This document shows positions 34,601-43,432 of a stretch of 64,000 nucleotides of DNA, in pieces. A program made the translations under genes and the position numbers. Source of the DNA: CAVXYG01 sp963766005 (GTDB taxonomy: Bacteria; Actinomycetota; Actinomycetes; S36-B12; GCA-2699445); assembly GCA_963766005.1 (NCBI GenBank), contig CAVXYG010000008.1, positions 62,001-126,000 of the forward strand, in the 5' to 3' direction. Numbering within the stretch: position 1 is the first letter of the stretch; every line of letters starts with the position of its first letter. The notes under the pieces were generated by a model. It was not told the origin of the DNA. It ran no database searches and saw only the letters and a list, made by a program, of their open reading frames with translations.

Positions 34601-34876
34601 TCAGGGGCGATCGTTCCGCGTCCCATCGGCGCTGCGACGCGCAGGGTCCGGCCCGTCTGGCACCGCAGCGCTGTCCGCGAGCGGTGCCTGCGGCACAACG
34701 GGCCGCCGCGCGCGCATCACCGTGGCGCCGAGCAGAGCGAACGCCGCCAGGTCGTCGGTCAGGCCGAGGGGGCCGGCGACGAGCTCCGGCACGACGTCGA
34801 TCGGCGACAGGATGTAGAGCAGCGCGACCACGACGATCAGCAGCTCCGAGCGCTCCAGCTGCAGCTTCTTGCGCAT
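34601..34876 (-). CDS. DUF1232 (YkvA-like) small membrane protein
   Basis: A 91-residue protein. The YILSPIDVVPELV motif is the DUF1232/YkvA signature, within one or two short hydrophobic stretches; a Pro/Arg-rich tail follows. Function unknown. ATG 34876 directly abuts the DUF2089 stop with no gap, so it is the last gene of the DUF4097-DUF2089-DUF1232 operon. Confidence 0.8.
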   Translation of the reverse strand: MRKKLQLERSELLIVVVALLYILSPIDVVPELVAGPLGLTDDLAAFALLGATVMRARRPVVPQAPLADSAAVPDGPDPARRSADGTRNDRP

Positions 34877-35248
34877 TCAGACCACCCCCAGCAGCGATTC
34901 GGCTTGGGCCACGGTGATGCGGCCGTGGGAAAGATCGTTCAGGATGTCGGCGTCGGACGGCGGCGGGTCGATGGGCCCGAGGTCGAGCCGGTGCAGCAGT
35001 TGCGCGAATCGCACCCGGGCCGTCGGGTAGGAGACCCCGAGATGCGTCTGCACCTCGCGCAGGTTTCCCCGCGATCGCAGGAACACCTCCAGCAACGCCA
35101 GGTCGTCGTCGGCGAGGCGGCAGTAGCGGCAGGAATCGAACTCGCCGGACACCTCGGTCCCGCAGCCGGGGCACCCTAGGCGCAGGGTGAGGAGGCTATC
35201 GGAGCAGACGGGGCACAGGGTTGGGGCCCGGTGCAGCGGCACGCTCAT
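34877..35248 (-). CDS. DUF2089-family zinc-ribbon/helix-turn-helix protein
   Basis: A 123-residue protein. CPVC, CPGCG and CRYC supply a zinc-ribbon-like N-terminal part (~residues 12-50), followed by LLEVFLRSRGNLREVQTHLGVSYPTARVRF, which reads as a helix-turn-helix, and a short C-terminal helix ending ITVAQAESLLGVV. A DNA-binding or regulatory role is inferred. ATG 35248 overlaps the preceding gene's restored stop (ATGA). Confidence 0.82.
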   Translation of the reverse strand: MSVPLHRAPTLCPVCSDSLLTLRLGCPGCGTEVSGEFDSCRYCRLADDDLALLEVFLRSRGNLREVQTHLGVSYPTARVRFAQLLHRLDLGPIDPPPSDADILNDLSHGRITVAQAESLLGVV

Positions 35249-36016
35249 TCGACCGTCACCTGCACCGCACCCATGCGCGCTGCTGCGCGCAGCGTGCCCG
35301 AACCGTTCCCGGTCACCACCTCCGGCGGTCGGCGCATCCCCGACCGACTGCACGATGCCGTGATCGGTGCGCACGGTGGCCTGTCCGAGAGTGGCCTCGG
35401 CGGTGATCCGGACGTCGGAGCCCGGGCGGACCCGGATCTGGGCCGAGCCCATATCGGCCCGCACCGTGCTGTCGCCGCTGAAGGTCCAGTCGACCTTGGC
35501 GCTGCCGCTGACGACATCGACCTGCAACGGACCCTCGCCCCCCTCGAGCCGCGCGGCGCCAGCCTCGACGCCGACCGATGTGCCGGCTGTGGCGCCGGAG
35601 AGGTCGAGGGATCCGCCGACGATGAGGACGCGCAACGGCAGCGCAGGATTCACCCGGACGGTGAGGGTCTGGCTCGCCCGGTCCATCACGGAGGTCAGCC
35701 AGTTCATCAGGGCCGACCGCGGCGGCGTGGTGGCGAAGTCGCCCTCGGCGGTGTTCGTCCTGATCACCAGCGTGCCGTCCCGGCGCTCCATCCGGTGCGG
35801 GCCCTCGGCTACCGCCTGATCGACCGCCGGATCGCCGATGATGACGAGTCGAACAGCCCCCGCCTTCACCAGCACCTCGGAGACCGGCGGTGGTGGCGCC
35901 GAGCCGCTGCCGGCGTCCTCGCCCCCCTGCCGCATCCTGGCGATCATGCCACTGGCGGTCTGCGGATCGAGAGTGCCGGCTGCGACGGCTTGCAGGATGT
36001 CTGGTACCGAGTCCAT
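35245..36016 (-). CDS. DUF4097-like protein (frame broken by one apparent extra base)
   Basis: N-terminus DSVPDILQAVAAGTLDPQTA is a short SHOCT/DUF2089-like helix pair; the rest is a repetitive beta-strand domain (SGSAKVDWTFSGDSTV, GSAQIRVRPGSDVRI) like DUF4097 putative adhesins. Near 35322-35332 the frame shifts by one base: after VQSVGDAP the meaningful continuation is EVVTGNGSGTLRAAARMG, which ends at a TGA overlapping the DUF2089 start. Left unshifted, it reads through into DUF2089 as a false fusion. Restored length ~256 residues. Confidence 0.72.
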
Positions 36017-36022
36017 GACACA

Positions 36023-36028
36023 AAGATA
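36023..36028 (-). promoter_or_regulatory. Putative -10 element (TATCTT, minus strand) of the DUF4097 operon
   Basis: On the minus strand TATCTT ends 6 nt before ATG 36016, inside an unusually AT-rich patch (36017-36060). Confidence 0.55.
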
Positions 36029-36109
36029 AACCGCAGTTACCAGAATGGAAAGATCACAGGCTCGCGTGCATGCTGGCGAGCCTGTTTGCGCCAGTGCGGC
36101 AGCCACCCG

Positions 36110-36115
36110 TAGCGT
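36110..36115 (+). promoter_or_regulatory. Putative promoter (TTGCGC ... TAGCGT) of the septum-formation lipoprotein gene
   Basis: TAGCGT ends 7 nt before ATG 36123; TTGCGC at 36086-36091 lies 18 nt upstream as a possible -35. Confidence 0.6.
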
Positions 36116-36122
36116 CTGCCCC

Positions 36123-36608
36123 ATGGTGCGACCATGGCGAGGTGTGCTGGGCGGCCCGCTGGTGCTGGCGCTGGTGCTGGGAGCGGCTACCGGGTGCTCC
36201 TCCGGTGAGGGGGGCGAGGCGTCGCCGGCGGCGGCACTGAAGGTGGGCGACTGCGTGCAGCTGGCCATCGCCGGCCAGGGCGGCGCGGACGCCGGCTCGC
36301 TGGCGACAGTCGACTGCGCGGCCCCGCATCAGGGCGAGGTGGTGCTGGCGTCCGATGGCTTCTTCGCCGAGGACGCCCAGTTGCCGCCCGAGCAGCGGCT
36401 GCAGAGCCTGGCCGACACGGCCTGCACCGATGCCATGGTGACCTACTCGGGCACCGGCCCGCAGGAGGCATCGGTCCGGATGTCCTACCTGTATCCCACG
36501 TCGGCGACCTGGGAGTCCGGGGACCGGCGACTGACGTGCATCGCTGTGGCCTACGACGCCGAGGCCGATGGGATCGCGGAGACGACGGGCTCGCTCGCAT
36601 CGTCCTGA
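36123..36608 (+). CDS. Septum-formation family lipoprotein
   Basis: A 161-residue predicted lipoprotein: hydrophobic signal, lipobox GAATGC, then a domain with KVGDCVQLAI, VDCAAPHQGEVVLA and RRLTCIAVAYD. The Cys/His pattern matches the actinobacterial septum-formation (septum_form) domain, likely disulfide-bonded outside the membrane. Precise role unknown. Followed after ~100 bp by the osmoprotectant-binding protein gene. Confidence 0.78.
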   Translation: MVRPWRGVLGGPLVLALVLGAATGCSSGEGGEASPAAALKVGDCVQLAIAGQGGADAGSLATVDCAAPHQGEVVLASDGFFAEDAQLPPEQRLQSLADTACTDAMVTYSGTGPQEASVRMSYLYPTSATWESGDRRLTCIAVAYDAEADGIAETTGSLASS

Positions 36609-36710
36609 ACCGCTGCCCATGGCGCCCGGTTGCCGCCGTGCCCGCGGCCGGTCCGGCCTGCCCCGGTGTGCTTGCGTGCACGCCGCGCGCGGGTGTGGTT
36701 GGGTGCTGGC

Positions 36711-37637
36711 ATGGCTGCTCCCACGAGAACGCTGCTCGCCCTCTCCGCCGCTGCTGTGCTGGGTCTCGCCGGATGCTCCTCCAGCGACGACGACGGATCC
36801 GGCGGCGCCGAGGTCGTCGTTGCGACGACGAACTTCAGCGAGACGAAGATCCTTGCCAGCATGTACGAGCAGGTCCTCGAGGCCAACGGGATCAACGCCA
36901 GCGTCAAGGAGCTGACGACTCGCGAGGTCATCGGCCCTGCCCTGGCGCAGGGAGAGGTGGATGTCACGCCGGAGTACCTGGGCAGTGTGACCGAGTACCT
37001 GAACAAGCAGGTCAACGGACCCGATGCCCCCCAGGTCGCCTCCGGCGATGTGGACGCCACCTACGCCGTGGCGCAGGGTCTGGCCGAGGGGGAGGGTGTG
37101 GAGTTCCTCCAGCCCTCGTCGGCGCAGAACCAGAACGCCTTTGCCGTGACGGAGGGATTCGCCGAGGCCAACGACCTGCTGTCGCTGAGCGACTTGGCCG
37201 AATACTCCCAGGGCGACCCGATCCGCCTCGGCGGTCCACCGGAGTGTCCGCAGCGCCCGTTCTGCCAGGTGGGCCTCGAGGAGGTCTACGGCGTCGCCAT
37301 CGAGAGCTTCAAGGCACTCGACGCCGGCGGTCCCCTCACCATCCGGGACCTCACGAACGACGGCATCGATGTCGGACTGGTGTTCTCCTCCTCCGGGTCG
37401 GTGGCCGCGAACAACCTCGTGCTGCTGGAGGACGACGAGGACCTGCAGGTGGCGGAGAACATCCTGCCCGCTGTGCACACGGAGTCGCTGACCGACGACA
37501 TCCGGGCAGCGCTGGATTCGGTGTCCGAGGTGCTCACCACCGAGGCTCTGCAGGAGATGAACGTCCAGGTCGACGTCGACCGGATGGATCCGCAGGACGT
37601 CGCGACGCAGTTCCTCCAGGACAACGGGCTGCTGTAG
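36711..37637 (+). CDS. Osmoprotectant ABC transporter substrate-binding lipoprotein
   Basis: A 308-residue lipoprotein with signal and lipobox LGLAGC. The mature part fits the OpuAC/ProX-type fold: VVVATTNFSETKILASMYEQVLEANG, PEYLGSVTEYLN, and GLVFSSSGSVAANNLVLLEDD. Binds betaine, choline or related solutes. It is separated from its ATPase and permeases (32205-34597) by four unrelated genes, so the transporter locus is split. The start follows TTGGGT by 6 nt. Confidence 0.88.
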   Translation: MAAPTRTLLALSAAAVLGLAGCSSSDDDGSGGAEVVVATTNFSETKILASMYEQVLEANGINASVKELTTREVIGPALAQGEVDVTPEYLGSVTEYLNKQVNGPDAPQVASGDVDATYAVAQGLAEGEGVEFLQPSSAQNQNAFAVTEGFAEANDLLSLSDLAEYSQGDPIRLGGPPECPQRPFCQVGLEEVYGVAIESFKALDAGGPLTIRDLTNDGIDVGLVFSSSGSVAANNLVLLEDDEDLQVAENILPAVHTESLTDDIRAALDSVSEVLTTEALQEMNVQVDVDRMDPQDVATQFLQDNGLL

Positions 37638-37900
37638 TCGCTCGCGCCAGGCTCGCCGGTTCAGCCAGGCCCGAACGGCCGGAGGGATCCGTGCCCAGTC
37701 CGCGTTCGGGGCGGGCCGCGGGAAGGGGCTCCGCCAGCCCCGGCCGCGGGTGCGCGATGTCCGGACCCGGCAGGGATGCCCTGCGACTACCGCGATGGGG
37801 CACGACTTCCTCGACCGAGGATCCGAGCCGGTACCCGGGCGCAGCGGCGTCGGGCACCGACGGCCGGGATCGGCCCGGCGTTCCCGCTGCAGGGCCTCGC

Positions 37901-37906
37901 TAGGCT
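37901..37906 (+). promoter_or_regulatory. Putative -10 element (TAGGCT) of the PH-domain gene pair
   Basis: TAGGCT ends 6 nt before GTG 37913. The preceding ~275 bp hold no gene. Confidence 0.5.
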
Positions 37907-37912
37907 GGGGGC

Positions 37913-38407
37913 GTGGCAAGCGATATCGATGATGCCTTCCGACCGCCTGGGCCGGCGTGGCAGCCGGTGTCGCCGAAACTGGTCACCGCGCGGCGGCTCG
38001 TGCTGCTCGCCGTCGCGGTCCCGGTGCTCCTGGCGATCGGTGTCCTGGCAGTGCTCGAGCCGCCGCTGATGGCGCTGGTCCTGGTCGTGGGGCTGCTCAT
38101 CCTCGCCTGGGCGTGGTGGCTGATCGGCCGACGCGTGCGGTCCTACGGGTATGCCGAGCGCGACGAGGACCTGCTCGTCACCAGCGGGATCCTGTTCCGC
38201 CGGCTGACGATCGTCCCCTACGGCCGGATGCAGCTGGTGGAGGTCGCCTCAGGGCCGATCGACCGCAGCCTCGGCCTGACCACGATCAAGCTGCACACGG
38301 CGTCGCTGACGACCGATGCGACCATTCCCGGCCTGCCACCGGCGGAATCCAGCGCTTTGCGCGATCGCCTCACCGCGCGGGGCGAGGAACGCTCCGCGGG
38401 CCTGTGA
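37913..38407 (+). CDS. PH-domain (bPH2, YdbS-like) membrane protein
   Basis: A 164-residue protein: two transmembrane helices (~residues 28-65) and a cytoplasmic bacterial PH domain with LLVTSGILFRRLTIVPYGRMQLVEV. Pairs with the larger PH-domain protein, the usual YdbS-YdbT arrangement; the second gene starts in a TGATG overlap. Roles in membrane stress are proposed for homologues, but function is unproven. Confidence 0.84.
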   Translation: MASDIDDAFRPPGPAWQPVSPKLVTARRLVLLAVAVPVLLAIGVLAVLEPPLMALVLVVGLLILAWAWWLIGRRVRSYGYAERDEDLLVTSGILFRRLTIVPYGRMQLVEVASGPIDRSLGLTTIKLHTASLTTDATIPGLPPAESSALRDRLTARGEERSAGL

Positions 38408-39982
38408 TGGCCGGCACCGGGCACGGGTCCCCGGCACCGGGCGGCCTGGCGTTCCAGCAGCCCGGCCCGACGCCGCCCCAGCACACCCATCCGCTCACCG
38501 TCGTGGTGAACTCCGTGCGCGGGCTGCCGGTGATCGGGCTGTTCTATTTCCTCGTCGTCAACCCGCAGCTGCGCAGCGCGTTCGTCTCGATCGTGCTCGG
38601 TCTGGTGGTCGTCACCGTGCTCGCACTGGGCGCGTCGTACGTGAGTTGGCGCCGAACCTGGTTCTTCTTCGACGATGCTGGCGATGTCCGGCTCGACAGC
38701 GGCGTCCTCTTCCGCAGGCAGCGCCGGCTGGCGCTGTCCCGCCTGCAGTCGGTCGATGTGGCGCGCCCGTTGCTGGCCCGTCTGACCGGGATGTCGTCGG
38801 TGCGGGTCGAGGTGGCAGGTTCCGGGGAGTCGGTCGCCGTTGTCGAGTATCTGCCCGTCGACATCGCCGAGGCGCTGCGCGCCGAAGTGCTCCGACGTGC
38901 CTCCGGGGCAGCGGGCAGCGAGCAGCAGCGCGAGGAGCCGGAACCGGAGCAGATCGAGTTGCAGGTGCCGACCAACGACCTGATCGCATCGCTGCTGCTG
39001 CGCGGCAGCACGGTCGTGGCCGTGGTGCTCACCCTGCTCGGCATGCTCGGCGTGCTGACTGTGGCCGGCCCCGCGGGCTTCCTGGTGGTCGGATTCGGCG
39101 TGTTCGTCCCCGTGGTGGCGGTGCTCTCGGAGTTCACCACCTTCTACGGCTTCACCCTGGCACGGTCCGCCAACGGGCTGCGCATCCGCTCCGGCCTCAT
39201 CGGGACGATCGGCCAGACCGTTCCGCCGGGGCGCGTCCACGCGATCGAGTTCAGCCAGCCCATCCTGTGGCGCAGTCGCGACTGGGTCCGAGTCACCCTC
39301 AACGTCGCCGGCAGCCGCGGTGATGCCGACGGCGCATCATCGGCCCCCCGCGTCCTGATCCCGGTGGCGACCCGGGAGCACGCACGCGACCTCATCGCCC
39401 GGTTGCTGCCTGCCTGGACGGCTGCGGACGTGGTGCTCGAACCCGCGCCGGCCTCGGTACGTCTTCGGGCCCCGATCCAGCACTCCTTCCTCGCGCACGG
39501 CCACGACGGGGAGGTCCTGGTCACCAGGAGGGGACGCTTCGTTCGCCGGACCGCGGTCGTCGCGCACGCCCGCGTGCAGTCGGTCCGGATCCTGCAGGGG
39601 CCGTTGCAGCGTCGGCTGGGGCTCGCGACGGTCCGCGCCGACACGGTGCCCGGCCCGGTGCGTGTCGCCGCCCTGCACCTGGCCACCGCCGAGGCACGAC
39701 GCCTCGCCGACGCGGAGGTGGTGCGGATGCGCGCTGCCGCGGCCCGGGCGCAGCCGGAGCGCTGGCGGTCGGGGGCCGGAGCGTTGGGCGAGGCTGCGGT
39801 CATGCCCGCAGCGCCCGATCCGGCGTGGCCGCCACCGCCGACGACGGCCGGTGCGGCCGGTTGGCCGCCTCCGGCGCCGGATGCGGACCCGGAGACGAGC
39901 CGCAGCCGACCCCGGGGGGGCTCCCGCGGCCCCGCCGCATCCAGGGCCGCAGCCCGACGACGACCACGGGATCCGGTCGTGA
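38407..39982 (+). CDS. Multi-PH-domain (YdbT-like) membrane protein, frame broken at a G7 run
   Basis: About 524 residues after repair. Four transmembrane helices in two pairs alternate with three bPH2 modules (DVRLDSGVLFRRQRRLALSR, GLRIRSGLIGTIGQTVP, GEVLVTRRGRFVRR). As written, the frame runs on into DUF2520. Reading G7 at 39914-39920 as G6 instead yields a Pro-rich end PHPGPQPDDDHGIRS and a TGA at 39980-39982 that overlaps the next GTG, the coupling style used throughout this window. Confidence 0.8.
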
Positions 39983-40902
39983 CGCGGCTCCCGCCTGCGG
40001 CGCAGTCCCGATTGGCAGTCGGCGTGATCGGCGTCGGCCGCGCCGGTACCGCGCTCGGCGCGGCCCTGCAGCAGGCCGGGCATCGCGTGATGGCCGTCCA
40101 TGCGGTCTCCGAGGCTTCCCGCGACCGCGCGGAGACCTGGTTCCCCGAAGCCGAGGTGCTGGATATCGTCGGCGTCATCGCGGCCAGCGATCTGGTCCTG
40201 TTCACCGTGCCGGACGATGTGCTGGCCCAGATGGTCGCCGGCGTCGCGGCCAGCGGCGCCGTCCGGGGCGGCCAGATCGTCCTGCACGCGTCGGGCCGCT
40301 ACGGCCTCGGCGTCCTGGACCCGTTGACAGACCTCGGATGCGTGCCGCTGGCGCTGCATCCGGCAATGACGCTGACCGGCACCAGCGTGGACGTGCAGCG
40401 ACTGCAGGGCTGTCCGTTCGGAGTGACAGCGCCCCAGGAGCTGCGCCCCATCGCTGAGGCGCTCGTGGTCGAGATGGGCGGAGAGCCGCGATGGATCCCC
40501 GACGCGGCACGGATCGCCTACCACGCGGCCCTCAGCCATGCTTCCAACCATCTGGTGACCCTCGTCGCCGACGCTGCGGAGGTGCTGCGGACGGTCGGGG
40601 TGGAGGATCCCGCGCGGCTGTTGGGGCCGCTGGTCGGGGCCACGCTGGACAACGTCCTGCGCTCCGGGGACGCTGCGCTGACCGGCCCGGTCGCGCGGGG
40701 CGACGCCGGGACGCTGGCCGCGCACTTGGAAGTCCTCGCGGGCAGCCCGGTGCTGCCTGCATACTTGGCGATGGCCCGCCGCACCGCCGACCGCGCCCTG
40801 GCATCCGGCAGGCTCTCCGCGCAAGCGGGGGAGCCGCTCCTGGCATTGCTGGCCGACCGGCAGTACCGGGAGAGGTCCGATGAAGACCTGGGAGAGGGTT
40901 GA
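39979..40902 (+). CDS. DUF2520/Rossmann-fold protein (pantothenate-cluster)
   Basis: A 307-residue protein with N-terminal NAD(P)-binding loop VIGVGRAGTALG and a helical C-terminal domain containing YHAALSHASNHLVTL. These match the Rossmann-like plus DUF2520 architecture commonly encoded just upstream of panC in actinomycetes, related to 6-phosphogluconate/pyrroline-type dehydrogenases; a reductase role in pantothenate metabolism is only inferred. GTG 39979 overlaps the PH gene's restored stop. panC starts directly after its stop. Confidence 0.84.
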   Translation: MTRLPPAAQSRLAVGVIGVGRAGTALGAALQQAGHRVMAVHAVSEASRDRAETWFPEAEVLDIVGVIAASDLVLFTVPDDVLAQMVAGVAASGAVRGGQIVLHASGRYGLGVLDPLTDLGCVPLALHPAMTLTGTSVDVQRLQGCPFGVTAPQELRPIAEALVVEMGGEPRWIPDAARIAYHAALSHASNHLVTLVADAAEVLRTVGVEDPARLLGPLVGATLDNVLRSGDAALTGPVARGDAGTLAAHLEVLAGSPVLPAYLAMARRTADRALASGRLSAQAGEPLLALLADRQYRERSDEDLGEG

Positions 40903-41763
40903 GTGGTCGCTGTCTGCCGCAGCCGCGAACAGTTGCGGCTGGCCCTGCCGCACGATCGCACGCGCACGGTCGTGATGACGATGGGCGCTCTGCACGAGGG
41001 CCACGCCGCCCTGATCGACGCCGCCCGGCGCACGGCGGGTCCCGACGGCCACGTGACCGTCACGATCTTCGTCAACCCGCTGCAGTTCGGCCCGCGGGAG
41101 GACTTCGGGCGCTATCCGCGCACTCCTGAGACCGATATCGACCTCGCCGCTGCGCACGGCTGCGATGTGGTGTTCCTGCCCGGCGTGGCGGACATCTACG
41201 GCAGCGCAGCGCAGGCCGATCAGGAGGGCATCACGATCCAGCCCGGCCTGCTCGGCCAACGCTGGGAGGGCGAGCAGCGGCCCACCCACTTCGCCGGCGT
41301 CCTGACCGTGGTCATGACGCTGCTGCAACTGACCCGCGCGGACGCCGCGCTGTTCGGGGAGAAGGACTACCAGCAGCTCGCGCTCATCCGGGCGATGGCG
41401 CGGCGCTTCGCGCTGCCGGTGCGGATCATCGGTGTGCCGACCGTGCGCGACGCCGACGGCCTGGCGCTGAGCAGCCGCAACGTCTACCTCTCGCCGCGGG
41501 AGCGGGAGCAGGCCCTGGCGCTGCCGCGGGCGCTGCTGGCCGCGCAGCGGGCAGCCGGGGCGGGCGCCGACGGCGATGTGCTCCTCGGCCTCGTGGCGGG
41601 TGCGCTGGAGGATGCCGGGGTGGCCGCGGACTACGTGGCCCTGACCGATCCCGCGCTCGGGCCGCCGCCGCAGATGGGAGCCGCCCGGCTGCTGGCGGCA
41701 GTGCGGGTCGGATCGACGCGACTGCTGGACAACGTGGCCGTCGAGCTGAAGGGCGTTGCATGA
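40903..41763 (+). CDS. panC: Pantothenate synthetase
   Basis: A 286-residue ATP-dependent ligase of pantoate and beta-alanine. MGALHEGHAALI contains the HxGH nucleotide motif; FVNPLQFGPREDF, GEKDYQQL and LALSSRNVYLS are the family blocks. GTG 40903 abuts the DUF2520 stop and has GGAGAGGG upstream. Overlaps nadB by ATGA. Confidence 0.94.
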   Translation: MVAVCRSREQLRLALPHDRTRTVVMTMGALHEGHAALIDAARRTAGPDGHVTVTIFVNPLQFGPREDFGRYPRTPETDIDLAAAHGCDVVFLPGVADIYGSAAQADQEGITIQPGLLGQRWEGEQRPTHFAGVLTVVMTLLQLTRADAALFGEKDYQQLALIRAMARRFALPVRIIGVPTVRDADGLALSSRNVYLSPREREQALALPRALLAAQRAAGAGADGDVLLGLVAGALEDAGVAADYVALTDPALGPPPQMGAARLLAAVRVGSTRLLDNVAVELKGVA

Positions 41764-43412
41764 GCCCGAGGCTCCCGCGTCGGCTGAGTGCGCCCGAGCC
41801 CGGTTGGACGGTCGCCGCGGATGTCGTCGTCGTCGGGTCCGGGATCGCCGGGATCAGCGTCGCCCTGCGGGCCCATGCCGCTGGCCTGCGCGTCCTCGTG
41901 GTGACCAAGGCCCGGATCGACGAAGGCGCCACGCAGTGGGCGCAGGGCGGGATCGCCGCTGCCCTGGCCGACGAGGACTCCCCGGACGACCACTGGACCG
42001 ACACCCTGGTGGCAGGCGCCGGCCTCTGCGACCCGGAGGCCGTCCGGGCACTGGTGATGCAGGGTCCCGGCGCGGTCCGCGGGCTCATCGACCTCGGGAT
42101 GCAGTTCGACCGCACGGCGGGCGGGGAGTTGGCGCTCACCCGGGAGGGCGGGCATCTGCGCGACCGGATCGCCCACGCCGGCGGCGACGCGACGGGCGCG
42201 GAGATCATGCGGGCGCTCATCGCGGCGATCCGATCCGGCGACGGCCCGGAGGTCATCGAGCACGCCTTGGCACTGGACCTGCTGCGGGACGCCACGGGCG
42301 CGGTCCAGGGGGTCTCCCTGCACGTCATGGGTGAGGGCCAGCGGGACGGGGTCGGCGCGGCACTGGCACCGGCGGTCGTGCTGGCTACCGGCGGGCTGGG
42401 ACAGATCTACTCGCAGACCACGAACCCGGCGGTTGCCACCGGCGACGGGGTCGCGCTGGCGCTGCGCGGCGGCGCGGATGTGGCCGACCTGGAGTTCATC
42501 CAGTTCCATCCGACGGTGATGTGGTTGGGAGCCGACAGTCGGGGCCAGCAGCCGCTGGTCTCCGAGGCGGTGCGCGGCGAGGGTGCCGTCCTGGTCGACG
42601 ATCAGGGGCGCCGGTTTCTGCTGGGCCAACATGCCTTGGCGGACCTGGCCCCGCGCGACGTGGTCGCGAAAGCCATCATGCGACGCATGGTCGACACCGG
42701 ACGGCCCCACGTGTGGCTCGATGCAACGGCGCTGGGGGAGCGGACGTGGCGGACGCGGTTCCCGACGATCCTCGCCCGCTGCCAGGAGCACGGCATCACG
42801 CCGTGGTCGGATCCCATCCCGGTTGCCCCCGCCCAGCACTACGCCAGCGGCGGCGTCCGGACCGATCTGGCCGGCAGGGCCAGCCTCACCGGGCTGTACG
42901 CCTGCGGCGAGGCGTCCTGCACCGGTGTCCACGGAGCCAACCGCCTGGCGTCCAACTCGCTGCTCGAGGGGTTGGTCTTCGCCGAGCGGATCTGCGCGAC
43001 CCTCGTGGAGCGGTTGCCGGCACAGCGGCCGCCGGTGTGGTCGACGGCAGCGCACGGGCTCGTGGCGGAGGAGCACCGGGCGGCCGTGCAGTCGGCGATG
43101 ATGCTCGGGGCGGGGGTGCTGCGCAGCGAGGAGCGGCTGCGGGCCACGATGACGGTGCTCGGCGGCCTGCCCACCGATCACCGGCAGCCCTGCACCCCAG
43201 CATGGGAGACGACGAACCTCCACGCCGTGGCCACCGTCGTCGCCTCGGCGGCACGGCGTCGCACGGAGACCCGGGGCAGCCATTGGCGCGAGGACTACCC
43301 GGCGACGGACAACCCCGGGTGGCGCGTGCGTCAGATCTATCGGCTCGACGGCGCCGGTCGTCTCGTCTCGCGCCGGGAAGCCGTCCCCCCCAATGCGCAC
43401 CGTCCCCAGTGA
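41760..43412 (+). CDS. nadB: L-aspartate oxidase
   Basis: A 550-residue FAD enzyme oxidising L-aspartate to iminoaspartate for NAD synthesis. FAD motif GSGIAGIS, ATQWAQGGIAAA, the active-site HPTV segment, and GLYACGEASCTGVHGANRLASNSLLEGLVF are clear. No nadA is in this window; nadC follows 20 bp later. Translationally coupled to panC. Confidence 0.94.
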   Translation: MSPRLPRRLSAPEPGWTVAADVVVVGSGIAGISVALRAHAAGLRVLVVTKARIDEGATQWAQGGIAAALADEDSPDDHWTDTLVAGAGLCDPEAVRALVMQGPGAVRGLIDLGMQFDRTAGGELALTREGGHLRDRIAHAGGDATGAEIMRALIAAIRSGDGPEVIEHALALDLLRDATGAVQGVSLHVMGEGQRDGVGAALAPAVVLATGGLGQIYSQTTNPAVATGDGVALALRGGADVADLEFIQFHPTVMWLGADSRGQQPLVSEAVRGEGAVLVDDQGRRFLLGQHALADLAPRDVVAKAIMRRMVDTGRPHVWLDATALGERTWRTRFPTILARCQEHGITPWSDPIPVAPAQHYASGGVRTDLAGRASLTGLYACGEASCTGVHGANRLASNSLLEGLVFAERICATLVERLPAQRPPVWSTAAHGLVAEEHRAAVQSAMMLGAGVLRSEERLRATMTVLGGLPTDHRQPCTPAWETTNLHAVATVVASAARRRTETRGSHWREDYPATDNPGWRVRQIYRLDGAGRLVSRREAVPPNAHRPQ

Positions 43413-43432
43413 GACAGGTCGAGGAGACAACG

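Noticed and set aside
37957..40902. A single 981-codon protein joining PH domains and DUF2520
   Set aside because: Explained better by one extra G at 39914-39920; separate genes with a GTGA overlap are restored when it is removed.
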